From Actimicrobium sp. CCC2.4 (GTDB lineage Bacteria; Pseudomonadota; Gammaproteobacteria; Burkholderiales; Burkholderiaceae_D): a stretch of 64,000 nucleotides of DNA. The translations under genes were made by a program, and so were the position numbers. Below the pieces are notes generated by a model. The model worked only from the letters and a program-made list of their open reading frames with translations, searched no databases and had not been told where the DNA came from. Positions 40,226 to 48,084 of this stretch are shown here, piece by piece (the stretch's first letter is position 1; each line of letters opens with the position of its first letter). The DNA lies in assembly GCF_034347385.1 (NCBI RefSeq), contig NZ_CP133777.1:558001-622000 (forward strand), read 5' to 3'.

Positions 40226-40753
40226 ATGCAAGCATCTACCCCTTCCACCTCGCGCAAAAGCCTCTACTTGAAGTTGCTGGGCGTTGCAGTGGTCCTCGTT
40301 CTCGGCGTCGTCGGCACCCTGTCGATGTCATCGACCAAGTCCGCACCGGACGTCACCTTCACCGATTTGCAGGGCAAGCAAATCGCCTTGTCCAGCCTGC
40401 GCGGCAAAGTCGTGATGGTCAATTTCTGGGCGACCAGCTGTGTTACCTGCGTCAAGGAAATGCCGCAAATGGTCGAGACTTACGAGCGCTACAACGCCCG
40501 CGGCCTGGACTTCGTTGCGGTCGCGATGAGCTACGATCCACCGAACTACGTGCTCAATTTCACCGAGACCCGCAAGCTGCCGTTCACGGTCGCGCTCGAC
40601 CCGCAGGACAAACTGGCCAAGGCCTTCGGCGACGTCAAACTGACGCCGACCACTTTCCTGATTGACAAGCAAGGCAAGATCATCAAGCGCTATGTGGGCG
40701 AGCCGGATTTTGCGGCTTTGCATCAGTTGCTGGAGACGGCGCTGGCGGGGTAG
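40226..40753 (+). CDS. Membrane-anchored TlpA/ResA-like thioredoxin
   Basis: 175 residues. One N-terminal membrane helix (LLGVAVVLVLGVVGTLSM) and a thioredoxin fold with redox motif CVTC (in NFWATSCVTCVKEMPQM) rather than CGPC. The cis-Pro segment is LTPTTFLIDKQGKIIKRYVG. It likely acts as a periplasmic thiol reductase or peroxiredoxin-like protein. It stands alone between the efflux operon and the nucleotidyltransferase pair. Confidence 0.88.
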   Translation: MQASTPSTSRKSLYLKLLGVAVVLVLGVVGTLSMSSTKSAPDVTFTDLQGKQIALSSLRGKVVMVNFWATSCVTCVKEMPQMVETYERYNARGLDFVAVAMSYDPPNYVLNFTETRKLPFTVALDPQDKLAKAFGDVKLTPTTFLIDKQGKIIKRYVGEPDFAALHQLLETALAG

Positions 40754-40817
40754 GAACGGTGTTCGCTTTGAGCTAGGATACTGAGGACATCAAGTGATGC
40801 CGGATAACGGGGAAATC

Positions 40818-41114
40818 ATGACTAGCCGTGCAACAGAAGCGCTGTTCTTGAAGCGATGCCTCACCGTGGCACAAACCGGCGGCGATGCCCTTTCTGCAGA
40901 CGAAGCCAACCTTTTTCGGCTAGCGGCGCAATTGTTGCGCACCAATTACCCGGGCGCTTCTGCCGCGCTCGCACAGTCCGACGCCCGCTATGCCAGCAGC
41001 CATCCTGCTGTTGGCCGCCCCAGTTTTTCGGTAATGCTCGCAAGTGGATTGGTCAGGGATCTGCCGCGCTTGCGCAGCATGCTGGAGCAATTGCTTTCGA
41101 GGCCGGCAACGTGA
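40818..41114 (+). CDS. Small helical protein paired with a nucleotidyltransferase
   Basis: 98 residues from the ATG at 40818, preceded by GGGGAAATC; alternative starts at 40794 (GTG) and 40797 would add 7-8 residues. The protein is helical and soluble (LFLKRCLTVAQTGG, LFRLAAQLLRTNYPGASAALAQ) without a recognisable family. It overlaps the next gene by GTGA, so the two are coupled. The arrangement resembles a toxin-antitoxin or abortive-infection pair with a small first partner; this is inference. Confidence 0.65.
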   Translation: MTSRATEALFLKRCLTVAQTGGDALSADEANLFRLAAQLLRTNYPGASAALAQSDARYASSHPAVGRPSFSVMLASGLVRDLPRLRSMLEQLLSRPAT

Positions 41115-41674
41115 CCGGGCGTATCCACTTTCATACGGAAACGGACCTGGCCTTTGCATTGATAAGACTGGTCAGGGAGTTGCAAGCCCGCTTGCAGCTT
41201 CAAAAGCCGATACAAATGTTTATCGCCGGCGGGATGGCCGCGCATCTTTATACGGCCAGTCGTGTCACTTGTGACGTCGATGCCGAATTTTCCCACCGCT
41301 TTGTCTTGCCATCGGATTTGCTGGTAGAAACCGAGTCTGGCCAGATGCTCTACATCGACACCAACTACAACAGCACTTTCGCGCTCATGCACGAAGATTA
41401 TCTTGAGGACGCCATCCGGCTACCGGTCAGTTCCGATCTGGTCGAGGTATTTGTATTGTCACCGGTCGATTTGATTGTCAGCAAAATCGCCCGGCTTTCC
41501 GGTCCCGATTTATCCGATATCGAAAGCATCATCCGAACACAGCTGGTGAGTGCCGACGAAATCGAACAACGTGCCACCGAAGCGCTGGGTGGTTACGTCG
41601 GCAATATGCGTAACGTTGAACTCAATCTTGTCGATGTTCTGGCACTGGCTCGCCGCTGTCAGCAAAACGCGTAG
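41111..41674 (+). CDS. DUF6036-type nucleotidyltransferase-fold protein
   Basis: 187 residues with a GTG start at 41111 in a 4-bp overlap with the preceding gene. The nucleotidyltransferase pattern is visible: FIAGGMAAHLYTASRVTCDVDAEF (Gly-Gly followed by Asp-x-Asp), then VLSPVDLIVSKIARLSGPDLSDIE, typical of DUF6036/AbiEii-like proteins. Such enzymes can transfer nucleotides to tRNA or proteins as toxins. Which of the pair would be toxin or antitoxin is unknown. It converges on lipA with 6 bp between stops. Confidence 0.8.
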   Translation: MTGRIHFHTETDLAFALIRLVRELQARLQLQKPIQMFIAGGMAAHLYTASRVTCDVDAEFSHRFVLPSDLLVETESGQMLYIDTNYNSTFALMHEDYLEDAIRLPVSSDLVEVFVLSPVDLIVSKIARLSGPDLSDIESIIRTQLVSADEIEQRATEALGGYVGNMRNVELNLVDVLALARRCQQNA

Positions 41675-41680
41675 CGCAGA

Positions 41681-42673
41681 CTACACCCGCGCATTCATCG
41701 TCACACCCGCCCCCAGCGCCTGCTCGTCCGCATGATACGAACTGCGCACCATCGCGCCGACCGCCGCATGCACGAAGCCCATCTTATAGGCCTCGGCTTC
41801 GAACATTTTGAAGACATCCGGATGCACGTAACGTCGCACCGGCAAATGGTCTCCGCTCGGTGACAGGTACTGGCCGATGGTCAGCATGTCGACGTTGTGG
41901 GCGCGCAGGTCGCGCATGACTTGCAGGATTTCTTCGTCGGTTTCGCCGAGGCCGACCATGATGCCGGACTTGGTTGGCGTATTCGGATGCAGGTCCTTGA
42001 AGCGCTTGAGCAGGTTCAGCGAGTACGCGTAGTCGGAACCCGGACGCGCTTCCTTGTACAGCCGCGGTGCGGTTTCGAGGTTGTGGTTCATCACGTCCGG
42101 CGGTGCCAGATTGAGGATTTCAAGTGCCCGGTCCATACGGCCGCGGAAGTCCGGCACCAGGATTTCGATGCGCGTCGAGGGCGACAGTGCGCGGATGCGG
42201 CGTATGCATTCGGCGAAGTGACCGGCGCCACCGTCGCGCAAATCATCGCGGTCGACCGAGGTGATGACGACGTAATTGAGGCGCAGGGCGGCGATGGTTT
42301 TAGCCAGGTTTTCGGGTTCGTCGGCATCGAGCGGGTCGGGACGGCCATGGCCGACATCGCAGAACGGGCAGCGCCGGGTGCACTTGTCGCCCATGATCAT
42401 GAAGGTTGCTGTGCCCTTGCCGAAACATTCGCCGATGTTCGGGCAACTGGCTTCTTCGCAAACGGTGACGAGCTTGTTGGCGCGCAGGATGTCCTTGATT
42501 TCAAAGAAGCGGCTCGATGGCAGCGCCGATTTGACACGGATCCAGTCGGGTTTCGGCAGGCGTTCGGCCTGGACGATCTTGATTGGAATGCGGGCCGTCT
42601 TGCCGGCGCCTTTTTGCTTGTCGAGCGGATTGTAGTAAAGCGGTGTCGCCAGTTCGGTCGGATCGTTTGCCAT
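41681..42673 (-). CDS. lipA: Lipoyl synthase
   Basis: 330 residues from the ATG at 42673 (GGAG 9 nt upstream); a TTG start at 42694 overlapping the lipB stop is possible but less likely. Auxiliary cluster Cys motif [12 protein letters not shown] and radical-SAM motif [11 protein letters not shown] are both intact, and the C-terminal RSSYHADE Ser is present. It inserts two sulfurs into octanoyl-ACP/protein to make lipoate. It follows lipB. Confidence 0.97.
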   Translation of the reverse strand: MANDPTELATPLYYNPLDKQKGAGKTARIPIKIVQAERLPKPDWIRVKSALPSSRFFEIKDILRANKLVTVCEEASCPNIGECFGKGTATFMIMGDKCTRRCPFCDVGHGRPDPLDADEPENLAKTIAALRLNYVVITSVDRDDLRDGGAGHFAECIRRIRALSPSTRIEILVPDFRGRMDRALEILNLAPPDVMNHNLETAPRLYKEARPGSDYAYSLNLLKRFKDLHPNTPTKSGIMVGLGETDEEILQVMRDLRAHNVDMLTIGQYLSPSGDHLPVRRYVHPDVFKMFEAEAYKMGFVHAAVGAMVRSSYHADEQALGAGVTMNARV

Positions 42674-42690
42674 GATGTCTGGCTCCTGCG

Positions 42691-43362
42691 TCAAGCCGCT
42701 GCAGGAGCGCGTCCTTTCAGTTGATGTATCAGTTGTCCAGCCAGCGCCGCCTGGAGTTGTTCGACCGTCGCATTACTGCCGAGGCTGCGCATGTCGATTG
42801 TTTGCAGTCCGGCGTAACCGCACGGGTTGATCCATGAAAACGGCGTCAGGTCCATCGCCACGTTCAGCGATACGCCGTGATAAGTGCAGCCATTGACGCG
42901 TACTTTCAAGCCAAGCGCCGCAATTTTGGCACCTTCGGACGGGCCGTCGGCAAGGTAGATGCCGGGGGCGCCCGGCTTGCGCTGGCCGTGCAGATTATAC
43001 GCGGCCAGGGTATCGATGACTGCCTGCTCGATGCCATGCACGAATTCACGCGCGAGCAGGCGGCGGTCGCTGCGCTGGCGGCGCAGGTCGATCAACAGGT
43101 ACACGATGACCTGGCCCGGTGCGTGATACGTGACTTCGCCACCGCGGTCGGTTTGCACGACGGCAATACCGTGGGCATCGAGCACGTGAGACGGATCGGC
43201 ACCCAGTCCCAGCGTGAAGACCGGGTCATGCGTGACCAGCCAGAGCTGGTCCGCACTGTCGGCAGTGCGGGTGTCGGTATAGGCGCGCATCGCGCGCAAG
43301 GTGGTGTCGTAGTCTTCGTGACCGCGCTGGACAACAACGGGAGTGACAGGGGAATTCGGCAT
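42691..43362 (-). CDS. lipB: Octanoyl-[acyl-carrier protein]-protein octanoyltransferase
   Basis: 223 residues. LipB motifs: [14 protein letters not shown], the catalytic-region Lys in [11 protein letters not shown] and the Cys in INPCGY. It transfers octanoate from ACP to lipoyl domains for LipA. In many relatives ybeD lies directly upstream; here about 4.4 kb of stress and sensor genes intervene. Confidence 0.96.
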   Translation of the reverse strand: MPNSPVTPVVVQRGHEDYDTTLRAMRAYTDTRTADSADQLWLVTHDPVFTLGLGADPSHVLDAHGIAVVQTDRGGEVTYHAPGQVIVYLLIDLRRQRSDRRLLAREFVHGIEQAVIDTLAAYNLHGQRKPGAPGIYLADGPSEGAKIAALGLKVRVNGCTYHGVSLNVAMDLTPFSWINPCGYAGLQTIDMRSLGSNATVEQLQAALAGQLIHQLKGRAPAAA

Positions 43363-43377
43363 CGGCTCAGTGTAACG

Positions 43378-43411
43378 AAAAAAAGCACCACCGGATTTGT
43401 CCGGGAGTGCT
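43378..43411 (-). terminator. Rho-independent terminator after the DUF883 gene
   Basis: On the minus strand, AGCAC..CCGGA, CAAA loop, TCCGG..GTGCT is followed by a run of seven T. It ends the DUF883-containing operon (43447-44274) just before lipB. Confidence 0.85.
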
Positions 43412-43446
43412 TGCTGTCTGGTCGGCGCGCTAACGCGCCGGCACCA

Positions 43447-43800
43447 TCAGTGGCGCTTGCTGAGCAGGTGACTGAGCACGTAGCCGATACCGGCGGCGAT
43501 CGCCAGTGCGGTGACGGGTTTCTGGCGTACATAGGTGCGGCAATCTTCGACCAGACGTTCTTGTGCATCCATCAGCTGTTCGCTGCGATGCGCGACGGTG
43601 TCGGCTGTCGAGCTGGCGACGTTCATCAGCTTTTCGACCGCCTGATGGGCACCGGCTGTGAACCGGTCGACCGCAGGATGGGCGATCTCGGCAGCCTTGC
43701 TGATGGCATCCTGGGTAGCGTTGCCGGCCTGGTTGATACCGCGATTAGCAGCAGCGGCGCTCTTGGCGATATCGGTGTTGATGTTTTCAGTGGAGTTCAT
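43447..43800 (-). CDS. DUF883 (ElaB/YqjD-type) membrane-anchored stress protein
   Basis: 117 residues. Amphipathic helices are followed by a C-terminal helix (ALAIAAGIGYVLSHLLSKRH) with the DUF883 tail pattern (R-x-K-P-V-T-A...GxGYxLS). E. coli relatives are RpoS-controlled, bind ribosomes and sit in the inner membrane. Last gene of a three-gene minus-strand set ending in the terminator at 43378. Confidence 0.87.
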   Translation of the reverse strand: MNSTENINTDIAKSAAAANRGINQAGNATQDAISKAAEIAHPAVDRFTAGAHQAVEKLMNVASSTADTVAHRSEQLMDAQERLVEDCRTYVRQKPVTALAIAAGIGYVLSHLLSKRH

Positions 43801-43836
43801 GAGTTTGTCCTTGAAAAATGAAGAATTGACCGGCCT

Positions 43837-44046
43837 TCAGCGTGCGTCGGCTTGCAGCGCCGTGTCGACCGGTGGGGCGGGTGGCGGGGGCATCAGGTTG
43901 CCGCCTTCGCCTTCCCAGGTGGTCAGCTGTTTTCTGCTCAGTCTGGCATCACGCCGGACGGCATCTTTATGGGATTTGGCGACGATATAGGCGAGGCCCC
44001 AGCCGACGAATCCCAATGTAATGGCGAGTGTTCGATTTGAGATCAT
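43837..44046 (-). CDS. Small single-pass membrane protein
   Basis: 69 residues: one helix (TLAITLGFVGWGLAYIVA), then a basic stretch and a Pro-rich tail (MPPPPAPPVD). No family recognised. It lies between the CsbD-like and DUF883 genes on the same strand, 36 and 18 bp away, so it is probably part of their operon. Confidence 0.65.
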   Translation of the reverse strand: MISNRTLAITLGFVGWGLAYIVAKSHKDAVRRDARLSRKQLTTWEGEGGNLMPPPPAPPVDTALQADAR

Positions 44047-44064
44047 GGTTCTCCAGGCTGCCCG

Positions 44065-44274
44065 TCAGGCAATAAGTTGAGGACGGACCTGTTGGCGTTT
44101 TGTGCAGCGTTTGATGATGTTCTGCGCATCGCCAATCAGGCTCTGAGACGTGCCATGCATTTGTCGGCTGACGCCGGTCTGCTGCCACCGCTTGTTACCG
44201 GTCAGCTGCCCTGTTTTTTCGAGCAGGAAGCCGGCGCAAAAATTGACCGGTCCGATAAGCTGATGTGCATTCAT
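44065..44274 (-). CDS. Divergent CsbD-like small stress protein
   Basis: 69 residues. LEKTGQLTGNKRWQQTGVSRQMHG resembles the CsbD core (GK...GKLTGNKKLEAEGK), but the N-terminus and C-terminus differ. CsbD proteins are induced by general stress and have no known activity. First gene after the promoter-like motif at 44378. The CsbD assignment rests on this short match. Confidence 0.6.
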   Translation of the reverse strand: MNAHQLIGPVNFCAGFLLEKTGQLTGNKRWQQTGVSRQMHGTSQSLIGDAQNIIKRCTKRQQVRPQLIA

Positions 44275-44377
44275 GATCGACGCTCCGGTGACGCCCTTGC
44301 AGTGGCAGACCTCGTCGGTCCGATCGGGTCACCCAATCGGAACCGATTCATCATCGTAGCGTTTTGACAGATATCGA

Positions 44378-44414
44378 CCTATAGGACAGTGACTGATCGT
44401 GTTGTAGGAAAAAG
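44378..44414 (-). promoter_or_regulatory. Shared stress-promoter motif, copy 1
   Basis: On the minus strand: CCTACA, 18 nt including TCAGTCACTGTC, then CTATAG. It lies about 105 bp before the CsbD-like gene. The same arrangement occurs at 45201 and 47688, each also ahead of a minus-strand gene of this block. No further gene is visible in the 181-bp gap 44275-44455. Confidence 0.65.
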
Positions 44415-44455
44415 AGAAAATTGACAACTTTCAGGTAGTCTCGCCGCGCTGCGCT

Positions 44456-44995
44456 TCACAAGTAAACGTGCTCGCCTTTCCTGGCTTTCCATTCCTGCTC
44501 GAAGTGGAGGGCATCTTCCTCGCTGCGTACAGTGACGCCCATCAGAATGCCGCCATCGCGGATGCCGGCCTCGTAATGCTTGACCCGCTCTTCGGGAATG
44601 CCCCAGCCGATCAGCGCACCGACCAGCCCGCCGGTGACACTGCCGGCACCGGCGCCGGCAATGGCGGCGGCGATCGGACCGGCAACCACTAGTCCTATTC
44701 CGGGCAGGACCAGCGTCGTGCCGATGGCGGCGATGGCTGCGGCAATGGCACCCAGCGTGCCGCCGATTGCACCGCCGATGCCGGCTCCTTCGGCGGCCTT
44801 GCTGCCGAGTTCGGTGATCACTTCGCTGCCTTCGGGGAAGTGGCGCAGGCGGGTCGCGTCGGACATGACGACGTTTACATCGTCCCGGTGATAGCCGCGT
44901 TCGGCCACGCTGATGTAGGCCTGTTCCGCGCTGTCGCGGTCATGGAACAAGCCGGTGACGATGCGGGAAGATTGCTTGTCGTTGTGCAGAGCCAT
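44456..44995 (-). CDS. Glycine-zipper general-stress-type protein
   Basis: 179 residues. The N-terminal domain (IVTGLFHDRDSAEQAYISVAERGYHRDDVNVVMSD) resembles the general-stress 17M/YflT-type domain. A long Gly/Ala zipper (about residues 65-130) follows, then a C-terminal strand-helix pair (DGGILMGVTVRSEEDALHFEQEW). It probably associates with membrane. It is preceded by a 253-bp region containing copy 3 of the stress motif and no other supported gene. Confidence 0.78.
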   Translation of the reverse strand: MALHNDKQSSRIVTGLFHDRDSAEQAYISVAERGYHRDDVNVVMSDATRLRHFPEGSEVITELGSKAAEGAGIGGAIGGTLGAIAAAIAAIGTTLVLPGIGLVVAGPIAAAIAGAGAGSVTGGLVGALIGWGIPEERVKHYEAGIRDGGILMGVTVRSEEDALHFEQEWKARKGEHVYL

Positions 44996-45200
44996 GGAGG
45001 ATCCTTTCGTCGAATGCTAGAGGTACAACGCCCAGTAGTAGAGCTGGTGCGGGAAAAAATTTTCGGTGCACAGGAAGACCATCGCCGGTGTCACGGCCAG
45101 TGGCACGCTGGCGGTCTAGCCGATATCGCGTAACAGCATGATGGTCTCCGGAGGGTTGTGGCGGGTGATGCGTGTAGTGTAGGTAAGCGTAGTCCGGCTT

Positions 45201-45236
45201 GCCATCGGACAGCCACTCAATCTCGTGTAGGAGAAG
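45201..45236 (-). promoter_or_regulatory. Shared stress-promoter motif, copy 3 (weakest)
   Basis: On the minus strand: CCTACA, 18 nt including TGAGTGGCTGTC, then CGATGG. It has the same spacing and most of the same core as the other two, but the -10-like half is degraded. It lies about 205 bp before the glycine-zipper gene. Confidence 0.5.
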
Positions 45237-45248
45237 CCGCCGGCGAGC

Positions 45249-45944
45249 TTACGTTGACAGCGCCAGCACGACGCTGATGCGGCAACCCTGTTGCGGCGCG
45301 CTGTGCAGGTCAAGCCGGGCCGGCAGCCGCGCCGCGCGGGCGCGCATCAGGCGCAAGCCGTGGCTGCGTCGCCAATCGAGTCCGGCCAGGTCGAAGCCGC
45401 AGCCATTGTCGTCGATGGTCAGGCGGCACTGCCGGCCGTCATTGTTCAGCGTGACGTCGATCTGGCAGGGGCCGGCATGACGCTCGATATTGGCCAACGC
45501 TTCCTGCAGCAGCCGGAGCAAGCCGCGCAGGGTGGCCAGCGACAAGTCCGGTTCGGCACCGCTGACGGCGAGCGCACACACAATGCCGGTGCGCTTGCCG
45601 AATTCATCCAGGTAGTCGGCCAGCATCGCCTGCAGGCCAAGCGACTCCAGCGCGATCGGGCGCAACTGATGCTGGATGCGGCGCGCCGTTTGCGTGATGC
45701 CACCCAGCAGCACATTGCTCCTGACCCACTGCTCGGGAAGTCGCGGATCGCCGCTGGCGCGGGTGTGCCGTTCGATCAGCGCCAGTCGCATGGTCAGTGC
45801 GGTGAGTGACGAGCCGAGCTGGTCATGGACTTCGGCGGCCAGCACATCGCGCTGGCGTTGCTGGTCATCATCGAGCCAGCCCACCAGTTCCTGCAGGTCG
45901 GCCAGCTGCTGCCGCAGGGCGGTGACGGTATCGGGGGAGGTCAT
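45249..45944 (-). CDS. Soluble NarL-type sensor histidine kinase
   Basis: 231 residues. A short coiled coil precedes a HisKA_3 dimerisation domain with phospho-acceptor His40 (LAAEVHDQLGSSLTAL), then HATPase (LLQEALANIERHA, DNGCGFD, GLRLMRARA). No membrane segment or input domain is visible, so the signal is cytoplasmic or comes from the upstream hybrid kinase. It is 12 bp after that gene. No NarL-type response regulator is in the window, so it is an orphan here. Confidence 0.9.
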   Translation of the reverse strand: MTSPDTVTALRQQLADLQELVGWLDDDQQRQRDVLAAEVHDQLGSSLTALTMRLALIERHTRASGDPRLPEQWVRSNVLLGGITQTARRIQHQLRPIALESLGLQAMLADYLDEFGKRTGIVCALAVSGAEPDLSLATLRGLLRLLQEALANIERHAGPCQIDVTLNNDGRQCRLTIDDNGCGFDLAGLDWRRSHGLRLMRARAARLPARLDLHSAPQQGCRISVVLALST

Positions 45945-45956
45945 ACGTGTAGCGGA

Positions 45957-47492
45957 TCAGTAAGCGGCCGCTTGCGTGGCCACGAATTCGAGCAGCATGT
46001 CGGCATCCAGCGGCTTGACCAGATGATGGTCGAAGCCGGCCATCTGCGAACGCTGTTTGTCGTTGGCGTTGCCGTAGCCGGTGGCAGCTACCAGGATGAC
46101 CTTGCGCTGGCCGGTGATCTCGCGCAGCGCCGGCGCCAGCTGGTAGCCGTTCATGCCGGGCAAACCGATATCGGACAGGATCAGTTGCGGTTCAAATTGT
46201 GCTGCCAGCGCGAGTGCCCCCGCGCTATTGCTGGCGGTACGCACGTCGTACTCCATCAATTCCAGCAAGGCGGCCATCGATTCGTTGGCGTCTTCGTTAT
46301 CGTCGATCAGCAGGATGCGGAAGCCTTGCCGGGGTGCGGTGCTTGATGCCATGGTTGTTTCCTTTGTTGTGCGACCCGGAGGTGCGTCGGCGCAGGGCAG
46401 GCGCAGCGTGAAGCAGCTGCCGGCACCGATGCCGCCGCTGTGCACGGCGATACTGCCGCCATGTAGCGCCATGATCTGTTGTGTGATGGTCAGTCCGACA
46501 CCCAGTCCGCTGCCGGTGCGCGCCAGCGTGTCGTCGGCCTGCGTGAACAGATCGAACAAACGTAACTGGAAAGCAGTGCTGATGCCTTGGCCGTTGTCGC
46601 TGACACGGATGCAGACACAGCCGCCGGTGCGAAAGCAGTCGATGGTGATGGTGCCGCCGGCGGGCGTAAATTTTGCTGCATTGTTCAGCACATTCGATAG
46701 CGCCTGTACCAGTCTGGTCAGGTCGCCCTGCACGGTCAGCACTGGAATTTCCCGCAGATCGAGCTGATGCCCGGCGGCACCGATCGCCGGCAGGCTGACG
46801 TCGATCGCGTCGGCGATCAGTGTCTGCAGCGGGAGGGCGGTGGTGGTCAGGACGATCTTGCCATGCTGGTAGCGCGAGACATCCAGCAAGTCGTCGACCA
46901 GCTGGCACAAATGGCCGACCTGGCGTTCGACGATCGCGTGGCTGCTGGCAATACGCGGATCGCTGATACCGATGTGGCGCATCAGTGCCAGCGAACTGAT
47001 AATCGGTGCCAGCGGATTGCGCAATTCATGCGACAGCATTGCCACGAATTCATTACCGCGTTGAGTGTTCTGCGCGTCCTGCCGGTCGGTCATGTCGTGG
47101 CAGATCGCCAGCGTGGTGAGTGCGCCGGAGCCCTCCTGACCGGGTACTCGCAGCAGCGTGGTATTGAGCGTGCGCAGACCCTGATGGCGGGTGCGGACCT
47201 GCAACTCGCCCTCCCACTTGTCGTCCCGTTCGAGGGCGGGCTCGATATCGGCCCGGTCGGCGCCGGCATTGCATAGCAAGGCAAGGATCGGCGTGGTCGC
47301 CAGTTCGCTGCTGCGGTAACCGAAAAAGCGTTCCGCTGCCGGATTCAGATCGACAATACGCGCGTTGGCATCGGCTACGATGACGGGATCCGGCAGTGCC
47401 TCGAATAGCCGCAGCGCGGCAGCAGTTCTGGATGGCGCGGCATGAGCCGCGCGGGGGGGATTGGTCGTACCAGCGTGCGTCTGGCGGAGCAT
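45957..47492 (-). CDS. PAS-containing hybrid sensor histidine kinase
   Basis: 511 residues. PAS domain (about 30-135: FEALPDPVIVADANARIVDLNPAAERFFGYR); HisKA with His155 (LSHELRNPLAP); HATPase (ALSNVLNNAAKFTPAGGTI, GLGVGLTITQQIM); and C-terminal receiver (ILLIDDNEDANESMAALLE, LSDIGLPGMNGYQL, VKPLDADML). No membrane segment. Met381 at 46352, ahead of the receiver, is preceded by AAAGGA at good spacing, so a free receiver protein of about 131 residues might also be made. It shares an operon with the 25-residue protein and the NarL-type kinase. Confidence 0.92.
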   Translation of the reverse strand: MLRQTHAGTTNPPRAAHAAPSRTAAALRLFEALPDPVIVADANARIVDLNPAAERFFGYRSSELATTPILALLCNAGADRADIEPALERDDKWEGELQVRTRHQGLRTLNTTLLRVPGQEGSGALTTLAICHDMTDRQDAQNTQRGNEFVAMLSHELRNPLAPIISSLALMRHIGISDPRIASSHAIVERQVGHLCQLVDDLLDVSRYQHGKIVLTTTALPLQTLIADAIDVSLPAIGAAGHQLDLREIPVLTVQGDLTRLVQALSNVLNNAAKFTPAGGTITIDCFRTGGCVCIRVSDNGQGISTAFQLRLFDLFTQADDTLARTGSGLGVGLTITQQIMALHGGSIAVHSGGIGAGSCFTLRLPCADAPPGRTTKETTMASSTAPRQGFRILLIDDNEDANESMAALLELMEYDVRTASNSAGALALAAQFEPQLILSDIGLPGMNGYQLAPALREITGQRKVILVAATGYGNANDKQRSQMAGFDHHLVKPLDADMLLEFVATQAAAY

Positions 47493-47541
47493 GGTCTTCC
47501 ATTCACAAAAAGGGTGCCGGCAGCGCAGTCCGCTTATGCCA

Positions 47542-47619
47542 TTAATGCATGAACAGGTAAATTGCGATCAGGACGATGGCAGGAACGCCGAGTAGCCAGC
47601 CAAGCAAATATTTGCCCAC
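47542..47619 (-). CDS. 25-residue membrane microprotein
   Basis: GTG start at 47619, with a strong GGAGGA 5 nt upstream; it encodes MGKYLLGWLLGVPAIVLIAI then YLFMH. One hydrophobic helix with a Lys at the start. It lies 70 bp after stress motif copy 2 and 49 bp before the hybrid kinase. Similar tiny membrane proteins occur in related genomes, as far as I recall, but no function is known. Confidence 0.7.
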   Translation of the reverse strand: MGKYLLGWLLGVPAIVLIAIYLFMH

Positions 47620-47687
47620 GATGTCCTCCGATGCGCCTGCCAGGAATGAGGCGATGCAATAAAGCGTAACAGTCATTGCCAGGGTCA

Positions 47688-47722
47688 CCTATAAGACAGC
47701 GACTGAAACCGGTGTAGGAAAG
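47688..47722 (-). promoter_or_regulatory. Shared stress-promoter motif, copy 2
   Basis: On the minus strand: CCTACA, 18 nt including TCAGTCGCTGTC, then TTATAG. It lies about 70 bp before the microprotein GTG and would drive the microprotein, hybrid kinase and NarL-type kinase. Confidence 0.65.
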
Positions 47723-47743
47723 CGTGAGGAGATCGCGCAGGAG

Positions 47744-47759
47744 GTCCGGCCAGCCGGAC
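47744..47759 (-). terminator. Short hairpin after ybeD
   Basis: GTCCGGC and GCCGGAC are perfect 7-bp arms around CA, 15 bp beyond the ybeD stop. There is no T-run, so termination is possible but weak. Confidence 0.3.
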
Positions 47760-47773
47760 GCATCACCGGCTGC

Positions 47774-48052
47774 TCAGAGCACCATCTTGACCATCGGGTG
47801 GGAACTGAGCGCACGGTACAGGTCATCGAGTTGCTCGCGACTGGTGGCGCGCACCGTCACGGTCAGACCGAGATAATTGCCCTTTGCTGACGGCCGCTGT
47901 TCCAGTTTGTGATGGCCGAACTCCGGATCGAACTGCATGACGACCTCGACGATAGTCGCGGCAAAATGTTCATGCATCGCCCCCATCACCTTGATCGGGA
48001 AATCGCTGGGGTACTCGATCAGGCTGGCAGGAGTTTCCGGAGTTGTGCTCAT
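47774..48052 (-). CDS. ybeD: YbeD family (DUF493) protein
   Basis: 92 residues, with typical features: YPSDFPIKVMG at the N-terminus and a ferredoxin-like alpha-beta core (GNYLGLTVTVRATSREQLDDLYRALSSHPMVKMVL). It is usually located next to lipB and has been proposed to affect lipoate metabolism. It lies 32 bp after dat and is separated from lipB by the stress block. Confidence 0.92.
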   Translation of the reverse strand: MSTTPETPASLIEYPSDFPIKVMGAMHEHFAATIVEVVMQFDPEFGHHKLEQRPSAKGNYLGLTVTVRATSREQLDDLYRALSSHPMVKMVL

Positions 48053-48084
48053 GGTGTGGCTTTCGACGAATGGATCAGGCGGGG

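Noticed and set aside
40856-41110. N-terminal extension of the nucleotidyltransferase frame by 85 residues
   Set aside because: It overlaps the preceding gene in another frame; the GTG at 41111 in a GTGA overlap gives the expected protein length.
45116-45139. A seven-codon leader peptide (MLLRDIG) upstream of the glycine-zipper gene
   Set aside because: No attenuator structure or repeated codon; too short to support.
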